Shown here: in pieces, positions 1 through 8,923 of the stretch
Position numbering within the stretch: the stretch's first letter is position 1
Layout of the letters: each line of letters begins with the position of its first letter
Source of the DNA: Symbiodinium natans
Taxonomy: Eukaryota > Sar > Dinophyceae > Suessiales > Symbiodiniaceae
Direction: 5' to 3'
Assembly: GCA_905221605.1 (NCBI GenBank)
Contig: CAJNDS010002679.1
Coordinates: forward strand, 1 to 27,500
Length of the DNA: 27,500 nucleotides
Program-made: the position numbers and the translations under genes
The notes under the pieces: model-generated
Databases searched by the model: none
What the model saw: the letters and a program-made list of their open reading frames with translations, nothing else
What the model was told of the DNA's origin: nothing

Positions 1-491
1 CCCACCATCACCCCTGCAAAATAGAGTTGTGTGATTCGTTCATTTATTTGCTTCTTAGATGTTCCCATCTCCCTATTTTCAAAGATCTCCAGAAATCATT
101 TATCTTCTATATCTCCAGAAATTTTTGAAAATAGATATTTTTGTCTTACAATTTCAGTGAGCTTACCATAATATAATTCATATAGTCGCCTATCTTTTCC
201 CTCGTGGCGTATGAATACAATAAAATATTAAAGGGGCAAATTGTCTGTGAACACATTCATTACATTCATCATGTGAATTGGTGTATTTCGGTCCCGCTCA
301 TAAATTCATTGAGCGAGTGCATGAGTGAAGAGAACAATAATAAAGATATCATAATGGGCGTGAATTATTCTTCCGTACTGATACCATACTCAACCGCACT
401 CAGACCGGTACATGGAGGGTGGCTCTGAAATGTTGAGGCGGCCACTTGAGGCCGGAAAACTTTATCAGTCTAATTACCACCTACGCTAGAT
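1..491. other. AT-rich stretch, no gene recognised
   Basis: This is an AT-rich stretch with only short open frames that look like chance. It lies downstream of the minus-strand secreted-protein gene that ends at 492, so its right end would hold that gene's 3' untranslated region. I see no repeat, RNA gene or recognisable protein motif. Confidence 0.5.
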
Positions 492-1112
492 CTAAGCATC
501 GCCGTGGTACCATTCGAGATTCCAGGTTTCCGGCAGCTCTCCGTCGAAGTCGCCGTCCAGGGTCACATGATGGCCATTCTTCTTCGTACAACCTTCGGGC
601 GCCTCAAACTCACTCCAGCTTGATCCAATGCAGTCCTTCCAATTCTTCACGATGAAAGCAGAGTACTTTGCGCATCCATTGCTGCTGTAGAGATCCTGGT
701 GCTCATCACCGCCATCTTTGTAAAAGCCCTCCTTGAACTTGGGAAGCAACCGGCACGCTGACGTATGAGACACTCCGGTGTGGCGGGGCTTGTTGTTCCC
801 ACATGTCATCAAGGTGGCGTGCATGCCATCCCAGCAGCAGTTGCCAACTCCCTGCATGCCAGTCTCAGGACGGGGGACTGCACGAAGGATCCACTTCCCA
901 TTTGGGTGGCCTCCATAGCCCCGGCAGTGCTCACAGCAGCTGCCACCATCTTCGTAAGACACGTTCGCTTTGTTCACTTTATGCTGCAGCAAGCCCAGTG
1001 ATGCATCAGGCTCCTGCGAGCAGGCAGCTGCAGTGGCATCTTGCTCCAGCTCACTCGCTCTGGCCAAGGCCCATACCGCTGCAGCAACTGCAGCACGACC
1101 GAACACCCCCAT
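492..1112 (-). CDS. Small secreted cysteine-rich protein, unknown function
   Basis: The protein is 206 aa. I place the start at the ATG at 1112; the codon before it is GTG, so a start three bases upstream is not justified. Residues 1-20 form a signal peptide: Arg6, a hydrophobic core of Ala/Val/Trp/Leu and a small-residue Ala-Arg-Ala-Ser cleavage region. After it comes a short segment with an SLGLLQ motif (39-43). Such (S)LLQ motifs just after the signal peptide are common in predicted secreted proteins of dinoflagellates. The mature part holds 11 cysteines (31, 59, 60, 63, 92, 93, 104, 120, 147, 161, 175), including CC pairs at 59-60 and 92-93, which suggests a disulfide-rich extracellular or lumenal domain. 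It is rich in Gly, Lys, His and Trp. I do not recognise the family. The single uninterrupted exon suggests an intronless gene, but I find no spliced-leader relict upstream. Confidence 0.7.
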   Translation of the reverse strand: MGVFGRAAVAAAVWALARASELEQDATAAACSQEPDASLGLLQHKVNKANVSYEDGGSCCEHCRGYGGHPNGKWILRAVPRPETGMQGVGNCCWDGMHATLMTCGNNKPRHTGVSHTSACRLLPKFKEGFYKDGGDEHQDLYSSNGCAKYSAFIVKNWKDCIGSSWSEFEAPEGCTKKNGHHVTLDGDFDGELPETWNLEWYHGDA

Positions 1113-1341
1113 CACTCCAGCAAGCTCGTGCGGTTGACGACTGCTTGAAACACTGCGCTTGTAGCAGTACCGAACAAAAGCTGCGGCGCCAAGAATCGCA
1201 GGGGTTGGGGTGTGAAGGTCTTGCTGGACATGCTTGGGTTTAGGGTGCGTGCTCCTAGAGTCAGGCCAAGCGGATGATCAAGTCATATCCGGCACTTCTT
1301 CGGCCCGTTTCTCACAGCGCTCGTGGCGTGCAAGCGACTGG

Positions 1342-1830
1342 TCAGCTGATCAAAGCCAGCTCTCTGTGCAAATTCTCCAGCTCAAGCTGCAGCACGCACA
1401 GCTGTTCCTTTTTTGGTTTCAAACTTACAGCTGTTTTCCCACAACCTCGGGTGGCCCACAGCCACTTGGATAGGTGCTTCACCATGGCGGGCCCACGAAA
1501 CGACTCCATGTTTTCCACACTGACCGCTGGATTCGCAAAGTGTTCATCCAACGTCTGCATCATCTCCTCAGTGACGTCATCCCAATGGAACCCTTGAAGT
1601 TTCTTCAAGAGGTCGGGCTCAAAGAGTTTGATTTTCCATGTGTCTCTGGCCAGTGGCCGCAAATCAAAAAGCAGCCAGACCACAGTGTTCAGGACTTGAC
1701 ACATCTCATCTGACATTTTGGCCAAGCGTTTGACCTCCGCCAAGTCTGACATGTCTATCCTGCCCACCGCGTCCTCCATGTCGCTGGCGTGCCTTGCAAG
1801 GGATGTGCCAATTTCCTGCTCCATTTCCTG
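1342..1830 (-). pseudogene. Dynein heavy chain stalk fragment (isolated exon or gene remnant)
   Basis: This is an open frame of about 162 codons with an in-frame stop beyond its start. It resembles the stalk and microtubule-binding region of axonemal/cytoplasmic dynein heavy chains. It opens with a helix ending in SDLAEVKRLAKM, which matches the family's 'EVK.....P' entry into the stalk. Then come a hydrophobic VLNTVVWLLFD helix, a W-x-x-x-K-x-x-L-F-x-x-D-L-L-K-x-L segment and a D-x-V-x-E-x-M-x-x-L helix. AMVKHLSKWLWA follows, where the family has A-x-x-L-x-x-W-V-x-A, and finally KPKKEQLCVLQLELENL, the returning coiled coil. Heavy chains exceed 4,000 aa, so this is only one small piece. A CAG|GAA acceptor-like junction at 1828/1827 could mark an exon start, and a TGA stop ends the frame at 1342. 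No AAA+ module is visible on either side. It may be an orphan exon, a retroposed fragment or a decayed copy. Confidence 0.6.
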
Positions 1831-2053
1831 GCCCGAATCATGACCGACGCCACATCGAGCTTACTTCATGGTGAAAGCAATAAGTGACCCAAAAGAGCAG
1901 CAGTTGCCCAGCAACTAGGGATGGGGCTTCCACGGTCACAACCCTTTACACAATTGCGTATGTATGTAACGTAATTGCCTCGCTCGGCAGAACCCCCTCG
2001 CACCGCACCCGCCTTGCCTCTCTGAGGGTCTCGAACTCCTCAGGAGTTGGTGG

Positions 2054-2180
2054 TGTCAACATGTGGGGGTCTCCAAAATTTAGGGGTACCTTATTGGAGT
2101 CCTGATTATAAAGGGATCGTACTATTTGGGGATCTATATTGGGGCGTCCCCTATTTTCGTACGCCCCCACATCTGTCAAC
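2054..2180. mobile_element. MITE-like inverted-repeat element with flanking direct repeats
   Basis: ATGTGGGGG at 2061-2069 is the exact reverse complement of CCCCCACAT at 2164-2172. The inner sequence keeps further partial symmetry (AAAATTTAGGGG against AAAATAGGGG on the other strand). The 7-bp direct repeat TGTCAAC flanks the unit at 2054-2060 and 2174-2180, as expected of a target-site duplication. The unit between the flanks is about 113 bp and non-coding, so it would be a non-autonomous DNA transposon. I do not recognise the superfamily. Confidence 0.5.
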
Positions 2181-2577
2181 CTTCTTGACAAGTTTAAGCA
2201 ACGACGATGATTGTGCCAATCACTGGGGTAAATGAAAATATGTTGCTCAAAGACACCAACAAGTAGATGTCGTTATTGATTCTTTCCCTTGATTTGTGGT
2301 TACACCAAAAAACGACTAGTGAGTTGCTATCAGGCTATAAAACACAGCATCGTTGGTTCTTGTCGTTTGTGATTCACCTTCTATGTTCGCACTATGAGTA
2401 AGTACTGTAACTACTCTCGGTTAAACCAGCAACTGGTCCTGCTTTTTCATGTCGATTTGCCCCTGGAGCGATGGCATCACCCCAAACCACGGAGCAGGTC
2501 TTTGCCCGCTCCTCTGCTTGGACCACAGCTGGGCGGTCGTGACCAGGTGCAGGATCTAAGGCAGCTACACGTCCAAC
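2181..2577. other. Non-coding, nothing recognised
   Basis: This is unique-looking sequence with no supported ORF, repeat or RNA gene. It ends at a short telomere-like block. Confidence 0.4.
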
Positions 2578-2608
2578 AAACCCTAAACCCTAAACCCTAA
2601 ACCCTAAC
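2578..2608 (-). repeat. Telomere-like CCCTAAA block
   Basis: About four units of CCCTAAA, the C-rich strand of the plant-type telomere repeat, embedded in unique sequence. It is interstitial, not a chromosome end. Confidence 0.85.
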
Positions 2609-2984
2609 ATCTTACAGCAAATGGGTAGAAGATGAAGTCTATGATGATGAAATGCCTCAGCTTTGATGACAAGCAAGGGTGCCAAGTGTCAAGTGTTGTT
2701 TTGATGAGAAGCAGCACCGGCGAGGTTCCGAGCCCGATGCTGCCGCGCGGCGTAGCTGGCTGGCGATCGACCAGATCATGCCTCAAGACGCAGCCGCTAG
2801 CCAACCCATGATGATAACACTCTCACGATGACAGCAATAAACCATTCCTAAACGAGGTGGTTTACCATCGCCAATGACATATTTCTGCTACTTCGAGCAA
2901 ATAATCAATCAATGTCAAGCAGGACTTCGGCCCATTTTGTCTGCAAGATCAGCCGGGTGCCGTACCATGATGCCAAAACATGGT

Positions 2985-3170
2985 ATGATCATCGGCATCA
3001 TCATCGTCATCATCAAGATCATGGTCGGTAATGGTGGGAATGGTGGCGATGGGTGATGGTGTTGCATGGCGGGCATGATGGGTGGGTCATGGTGGATAGT
3101 AGGATGGTGAGTAGTGGTGGGTAATGGTGCCAGTCAACAATGCCGGTTAATGATGGTGGGGTATGGTGGG
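2985..3170. repeat. Low-complexity ATC / ATGGTGG tract
   Basis: A run of CATCATC/GTCATC triplets passes into irregular ATGGTGG/ATGGTGGGT units, giving strong purine and GT bias on the plus strand. The period is not exact. The open frames crossing it are products of composition. Confidence 0.6.
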
Positions 3171-5112
3171 ACTTGCAAAAACAACGACCGCAGAATTATG
3201 GCATACGACAATGGTGCCATGCCAAGACACATTGGAGCCCATTCTGGGCCGAGCACACGAAGTGCCGCACTTCCGCCAATGCCACTGGAGCACTGGCGAG
3301 TGTCGCGTGGAGACCGCGCACGGCATTGTGGAAACCAACAGCTTGCCTTTGTAAGTTAGGGTGATGCTGCTGTCGAAAGTAAGAACCATGGATTTAACTA
3401 CCTCTATGTTTCTGTGCTGTAGCGATACAGTCTCAAAAGGGCTCCCTACCCTGAAGCAGGACATTTGATCCTAAAGACATCTGATAGACTAGTACGAGAT
3501 TTCCTGTGCGCCTTCTATAGCCAAACTTGGCAAGCACCTGCAGAGCCACGTTGAGCAACTGGGGACGTGGACATGCAACTCTGTCGTCATTTGTTGGTCG
3601 CCAAACTCCCGTGGCACTGGTGGATGATGATTCGGTATCGACCTGCCTCACAGATCCTGACAACACCCCCCCTTGTCTCACCACCAAGAACCCATCTCCC
3701 GATCCTGTGAATGGCTGTTGTCTTGAGATAGGCATCTGAGAGACGAGTCCAACCGCATCAGCCATCACACCTTGAGACCCAGTTAATGCCTGGTCTGGAT
3801 CCAAAGACCCAGTGATCCAATATCATAACTAAGACTCGTGCTAGCTGCCTCTCAGCTCTTTGGAATCACTCACTTGTTCACCCTCACTGCATACCCTCAC
3901 ACGGTACATTCATGAAGGAATCCCTGGGGGCCGCGGAGGCGCAGGACGCCTATGGGCATATTCCGCAAAGACAGTGAGAGATCATACTTCCGAGTCTTGC
4001 ATACGTATGAAATGTGAAATATGCCCCTCGTTTAAGGCAAAGCCTCGCAAAAGCTCATCCTTACAGGGCGCGTCCGGCTTCTTTTTCGGGCGGCTGAGGC
4101 TCATGGCTCTGCTTGCACAAGTCAGGTCAATTCAAAACTTCTGCGCAGGCTGTAGCTGTCATGAAGCAGAATTTGCAAGATATGGCTTGTAGGATGTAAA
4201 GAATGCAGCATGATGAGCTATAACTATTTTATGCTGCACTTGCTGTCCCTTGGTCTTATACCGCGTTCATTGAGCTCATGGAAGCCCTCACATCGGAGTA
4301 TATGGGGGGTCGCCAGGAGCACCTCCACACAGCCACCCAAAACCATCCATCACAAAGTTGCTGCCTGAAGCTGCGAAACACAAGCCTAAACCGAACCCCT
4401 CAAACCCCTTTGCCACAGGCTTGTCCGAACCAATGAACCCTAAACACCAAACATGCCTCAACCATCTCCTAGCCCAAGTATTATAGGGGCCTTAATAGCT
4501 AGAATAGGGTTTTGGGGGGTTCTTCTAGTACAATTACAAAGGCGACCCGAAGAGAATAATTCTAGTAATCATTCCGACCCCCTACATTGCTTCGCCGTGG
4601 CGCCTTCAAGAGGCCCCCTGTAGTCTCCCATCGCTCCAGGATCGACGGGGGGCTCTGAGAAGCCTGTCTTGAAGAGCTTGAAGGCTCTGTTTGACGCTTT
4701 TTCGGCTTAGGGTTCGGAAGAGCTGTCGCTTCTAACAAGCGGAACTTGAAAGCAATGGGCCAGGTTTTTGGTGGCAGCCTGGCAGCTGAGGGAGGTTTAT
4801 ACTTTTTCCGGAGTGCTCACATCCTTCTGACCCTCGACAGTCCGACAGAATCTGGACATGCCCTACTTGGAGGTTCAAGGGAGGCTATAACTGGGGTTCT
4901 GCCATAGGGAGAACTACAGTGGATAACTGCACGTAACCCTCTTGCGGGGCGCTTCTGACGTATGACCCCCTACTTATGAATATACTACCAAGCACTCTTA
5001 AAAAACCAACCCCTTCAAGGGCGCCCCATGCATCTCCGCGCACCGGTGCAGCCTGAGTTTGCAGGATCCGAGCTAAAGTTCGCCGACCTCGCAGGGATGA
5101 CCGAGGGCTGAA
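3171..5112. other. Long non-coding stretch
   Basis: No open frame here resembles a known protein or has a convincing composition. A 123-codon minus-strand frame at 3433-3804 and a 110-codon plus frame at 3860-4192 show no recognisable motif. Short fragments such as AGGGGCCTTAATAGC and TTCTAGTAC near 4480-4550 recall similar GGGG/CTAGTA-rich pieces near 25,440-25,515, but the similarity is too weak to define a repeat. Confidence 0.4.
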
Positions 5113-5204
5113 GTTTAGGGTTTAGGGTTTAGGGTTTAGGGCTTCGGGTTTAGGGTTTAGGGTGCAGGGTTTAGGGTTTAGGGTTTAGGGTTTAGGGTTT
5201 AGGG
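5113..5204 (+). repeat. Interstitial TTTAGGG array
   Basis: About a dozen TTTAGGG units run in tandem, interrupted by single degenerate units such as CTTCGGG and TGCAGGG. The G-rich strand is plus, opposite in orientation to the blocks at 2.6, 8.3 and 16.0 kb. Confidence 0.9.
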
Positions 5205-5542
5205 CTTGAATGCTTCAATTGTAGAAACAAGGACTCCCATCAACAAAAGAGCCCTCAATATCGATACTCCCTGCTTGCTCAACTCCCCATTGCTAGCCCA
5301 AGGCTCTGGACACAACATCCCCAAGCTGCATCTCATAGAAAACATCCCCTCAAAAGGCTCTAAGGAGGGAACCCCTAGAATGGACCCCTCAGTCTTCTTC
5401 CCCTTAATGAGGGGTCCCTCCTTCAGTCCCTTGATCCCCAAGCCGCCTCCGCCGGGGAGGCGACCGGGAACCCCTCGAGGCACTCCGACTGCGTCGAGGA
5501 GGCCGTCGGGGCGGCGAGGGCGACCTTCTGGCATAGGGTCTG
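5205..5542. other. Spacer between telomere-like arrays
   Basis: Unique sequence with a GC-rich stretch at 5440-5530. Both strands are open through much of it (124 and 111 codons), with Pro/Arg/Gly-rich translations typical of composition bias. I see no recognisable gene. Confidence 0.4.
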
Positions 5543-5740
5543 CAGGGTTTAGGTTTAGGGGTCAGGGTTTAGGGGGTTAGGGTTTAGGGGGTTAGGGTTT
5601 AGGGGGTTAGGGTTTAGGGGGTTAAGGTTTAGGGGGTTAGGGTTTAGGGGGTCAGGGTTCAGGGTTCAGGGTTCAGGGTTCAGGGTTCAGGGTTCAGGGT
5701 TCAGCGTTCAGGGTTTAGAGTTTAGGGTTTAGGGTTTTTT
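5543..5740 (+). repeat. Composite telomere-like satellite: 15-mer block then TTCAGGG block
   Basis: From about 5567 to 5650 the unit is the 15-mer TTTAGGGGGTTAGGG, several copies in tandem with minor changes. From about 5650 to 5715 it switches to about eight tandem TTCAGGG heptamers, then returns to TTTAGGG. Three related unit types in one block suggest local amplification of mutated telomere units. Confidence 0.85.
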
Positions 5741-6150
5741 CTCTAGGGTCTATTGTCTAGGGTTAAGGGTTTGAGGTTTAAGAACTTGGGGCTCAGGGTT
5801 TTGCGGCCTATTAATGTAATGCTAGGGTTTAAGGGTTGTGGCTGGGGAGTACGAAGCCTTCAGGACTGCAGTGGCCTCGGGCACACGCACACAAAGGAAA
5901 GAGCCGACCCTACTTGTTTGGCCAATCACTTATTCACTTGGCAGGGTTTCAAGGAACAAAGCCTTGAGATTGCAATGACTGCGCCACCCGGCGGCAGCAA
6001 TCCGACACTTCCATCAGCTTTCTCATATACGGCCCCGCCTTAGCTCCCTAGTGGCCTGGGGGGCCCTCAATTTCCCAATTTCGGCTCTATCTTCCAACGG
6101 CATATAGCCTGTCCCCACGAGGACCCACACCAGGATGAGCCCGGGTTTGA
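5741..6150. other. Non-coding spacer
   Basis: Unique sequence with stray GGGTTTA pieces. The 96-codon frame at 5753-6043 starts inside degenerate repeat and shows no known motif. Confidence 0.4.
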
Positions 6151-6510
6151 ATGCTATTTTAGGGTTTATAGGCCTAGGGTTTAGGGCTTTAAGGGTTCAG
6201 GGTTTTAGGGTTTTAGGGTTTTAGGGTTAAGGGTGAGTTTGGGGTTCGTTTAGGGACTAAGGGCTTGGCTCGTCGGCGCTTTCAAAGAGCTGCCGACGCC
6301 TTTCCGCCGACATGATGCCCCTGGCGCACAGTAGGGTTTAAGGGTTTAGAGTTTCTTGGGTTTAGGGTTTGTCGGGTTTAGGGTTTTTAGGGTTTAGGGT
6401 TTAGGGTTTTAGTGGCTCGGCTCTCACACTCGCACAAGGCAGCCAAGGATTAGGGTTTTGCCGCCGGTTTAGTTTTTCGGGTTTGGTGTTTCGGGTTTAG
6501 GGTTTAGTAG
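6151..6510 (+). repeat. Degenerate TTTAGGG-type repeats in three clusters
   Basis: Clusters at about 6160-6240, 6332-6415 and 6445-6510 contain TTTAGGG, TTTTAGGG and TTTAAGGG units with spacers. A 33-base segment at 6419-6451 between clusters recurs at 15706-15738. Confidence 0.75.
6419..6451. repeat. 33-base dispersed repeat, copy 1
   Basis: This is identical at 32 of 33 positions to 15706-15738 in the same orientation. Both copies contain CTCACACTCGCACAAGGCA. The second copy lies 22 bases upstream, in the minus sense, of a cold-shock-domain exon, so the shared piece may be intron-derived. Confidence 0.7.
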
Positions 6511-7404
6511 GATATGCAGTCTGGCAAAGTTCAGGAGTCCTTCTGGTGGAGGGCATGTAAGGACTGCAGCAGATAAGCGCGACGCGCCACATCACCCTCT
6601 GCGGCATAGTAGACCCCAGGCTCTTCAGTGACAAGACAGACTGGTCGCACTTCCACCGCAACACTATCCTCCTAGGTATGAGTGCATATCGAGCTCAAAC
6701 ACTGACGAAATGTGGGTTGTTGTGTACAAATTACAGGCCCAGTTCGGGTACTTATCTTCAGAAAGGGCTCCGTGTGAGAATAGAAACCGCAAAAACAACC
6801 TACATTTAGCACAACACGATGTAAGGTCAGACCTGTCCACGAACAACTGTCTCTTTAGACTGACCATCGACCTTTGGATTTCAGGGTTTTATGGGGCTAG
6901 GCAAGAATTTATGGGGTTAGGGTGGGCTGTTTGGCAAACATTTGGCCAACTTTGCTCTCTTGTACGGAGAGAACGCCGATGTGACCAGTTCCCTGGCTTG
7001 CTCTCCGTGTCCACCATTCTGACACTGGACCCGTCCCTGACGCCCTCTAGCTGTCAGACATCCAAGCAATGGGGAAAAGCCCGCGGATCCTGGTGTCGTC
7101 AAGCGTCGGCCCGCAACGCAAAACGGCGCAAACATCAGTTGCAGCAAGCAAGGGCATCAAGGGACACCAAGGGTAAGCACCAATAAGAAACTACAGAGAA
7201 TTCTGGCCTTCCGCCTCCGCTCTCGGCTTTGCCACCGCCCTTGCCGCCGCCTGACAACGAGCAGCGCACTGCCGCTGGACTTTGGCAACCGCCCAGTGAA
7301 TCCCAAAACATCCCAAAACCAACCTCGTTCCTTCCTTCCTTCCTTCCAGTGCACGTAGCCCCCGAAAACCAACCTCGCTCTCCCACTCTCTGTCGCATGC
7401 CGAA
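6511..7404. other. Non-coding, with one weak glycine-rich exon candidate and a CTTC run
   Basis: No intact gene. On the minus strand a TTGTCAG|G junction near 7250 precedes a Gly/Lys-rich frame (GGGKGGGKAESGGG), which could be an alternative glycine-rich exon of the kind seen at 7459-7569, but GC-rich codons make several frames look similar. A (CTTC)n run lies at about 7327-7347. Confidence 0.35.
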
Positions 7405-7452
7405 ACCCTAGACCCTAAGCCCTGAGCCCAAACCCCAAACCCCAAACCACAA
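7405..7452 (-). repeat. Degenerate CCCTAAA-type repeat
   Basis: Contains CCCTAGA, CCCTAAG, CCCTGAG and CCCCAAA units. It lies immediately downstream, in the minus sense, of the glycine-rich terminal exon. Confidence 0.7.
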
Positions 7453-7458
7453 AGCGTC

Positions 7459-7569
7459 TCATTTACTCGTTGAGCAGGCGCCTTTGTCGCCGCCACCGCC
7501 TTTCTTCCCCTTGCCGGGGGGGCTCATGCCGCCACCGAGGGGCATCCCGCTCCCCCCGCCTCCTTCAAC
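7459..7569 (-). CDS. Candidate glycine-rich terminal exon of a cold-shock-domain gene
   Basis: The minus strand has a good acceptor, CTGCAG|G, at 7571/7570. It is followed in phase 0 by 36 codons and a TGA stop. The peptide is almost entirely Gly, Lys, Ser, Pro and Met: it opens VEGGGGSGMPLGGG and continues GKGKKGGGGDKGACSTSK. Such tails follow cold-shock domains in plant-type glycine-rich RNA-binding proteins. Two facts link it to the CSD exons upstream. The exon ending GKSCAKNVQ (10363-10389) ends in phase 0, and read-through beyond the sister exon at 14514-14540 gives VQVEGG, which resembles the start of this exon. If the join is real, the intron between 10362 and 7570 contains the FEA1-like retrogene. 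The join is inference; an mRNA would settle it. Confidence 0.45.
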   Translation of the reverse strand, partial: VEGGGGSGMPLGGGMSPPGKGKKGGGGDKGACSTSK

Positions 7570-8005
7570 CTGCAGTTGAGGGTTCAGGATTTGGCTTCGG
7601 GATGTTGCACGGTTTAAGGCAGTATGGCTCGAGGCTTTGGGCTTTGGTTTCAAGAAGGATATGTTGCGCCCGGCATTTGGAATGGAGGTCCACGGCTATG
7701 CAGAGCTTCTCAGAGTATGTCCTGTGGCCCCACTGTCTGGGTTTAGCGGGAAGACTGCAAAGTTTCAGGGTCGGGGACCCCCCCCCGCCCCCCAAAGAAC
7801 AGCAAACGGCTAGATGGCCTGGAACCCCTGAGCCCTACAGCCTGAAGAAACTCGCTTGACGAAACAAGTGTTCAGGGGTTCGGCCACCACGGATGCGCTT
7901 TGGTTTATTGTTCCGGAAGGTCCGGAAAAATCCGCGGCCTCAAGCTTAGGCTCAAAAGCCGAAGGCCTGCAGCGTGAAGCCTCAATCCCCAGTCCTTATA
8001 AGCCC
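7570..8005. other. Probable intron or intergenic sequence
   Basis: No recognisable gene. It includes a GC-rich pyrimidine/purine stretch and a short poly-C run near 7780. Frames on both strands (76-129 codons) lack known motifs. Confidence 0.35.
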
Positions 8006-8116
8006 TGTATATATACTGTATATAGATATACTATTCACAACATGTATGTATAATTCTGTATATATGTGTATATATATACACTATATAGATATGTGTATAT
8101 ATATATATATACATAC
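8006..8116. repeat. TA/GTATA microsatellite
   Basis: An imperfect (TA)n tract with GTATATA and TATATATAC units. A similar tract with ATAC/ACATGCAT units occurs at 15406-15540. Confidence 0.8.
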
Positions 8117-8320
8117 CAACATGGGTCTAGCAGTTTCTAGGGGCTTCGACTCTCACCGTGGGCCAGGCTCCAAGGTCTCTCACATCCAACACAAGTGGTG
8201 ACATTGACCACTGCCCTTGCAGAAGCCCTGTACAAGTCAATGGCGCAGTTGGGCCGAGCAATGGGCTGCTGCTGTTGGGAGGGTTGGTCACGAGCCCCCT
8301 GAAGGCGCGTGCTCTGCTAA

Positions 8321-8378
8321 GAAACCCTAAACCCTAAACCCTAAACCCGGAACCCTAAACCCCAAACCCTAAACCCTG
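8321..8378 (-). repeat. Interstitial CCCTAAA array
   Basis: About eight CCCTAAA units with variants CCCGGAA and CCCCAAA. The C-rich strand is plus. Confidence 0.85.
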
Positions 8379-8923
8379 GCCTGGTTCAGTCGACCAACCC
8401 CACCTTGGATCTGCAGCAGGGACCTTGTAAGAGACGATGGCCAGCACTGGCCCGTAGCTGAAGTCAGCACTGGATGAAAACAGCATAGATAGACTCCGGA
8501 CGTCCCAACCTATAAAGGGTAGATTCGTGTGTCAACTTGTCCGCGATTACTTGAAGAAGGTTCCGAAACCGCCGGACGATCGGGATTTAAAAGCCTATGC
8601 CTGCTCAACAGTCGCCATGTTCTAGCACAGCTCAAGAGATAGGTGCACTGCCTGAAATAACAGTCAGCTAGGTCAAGGACTATCAATTGCCAGTTGTGTT
8701 CACTGGCAGCTCAGAGCCACCGTCGCAGCCAATGCACCGGCTGCTGGCAAGGCAGCGCGGCCCCCGAGACTCGTCTCCGTGGAGCCGCCTGTTGTGGTAG
8801 TTGTGGCCTTGCACATGTCCTTGGCAGCCAAGTAAACCATATTGCAATAGCGGTGTACCCTTAGTTACCTTGATAAGGGAACCTTGAACCATAACCCAAA
8901 AGGGCAAAAGGGCCACCACTCAG
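8379..8923. other. Non-coding region downstream of the FEA1-like gene
   Basis: No supported ORF. The part adjoining 8924 would be the 3' untranslated region of the minus-strand gene. A 78-codon minus frame at 8683-8919 shows no motif. Confidence 0.4.

Noticed and set aside
3433-3804. A 123-codon minus-strand frame
   Set aside because: No motif, no splice or leader signals, and composition not distinct from neighbouring non-coding DNA.
5113-5740. A true chromosome end
   Set aside because: Arrays are short, degenerate, in both orientations and bordered by unique sequence on both sides.
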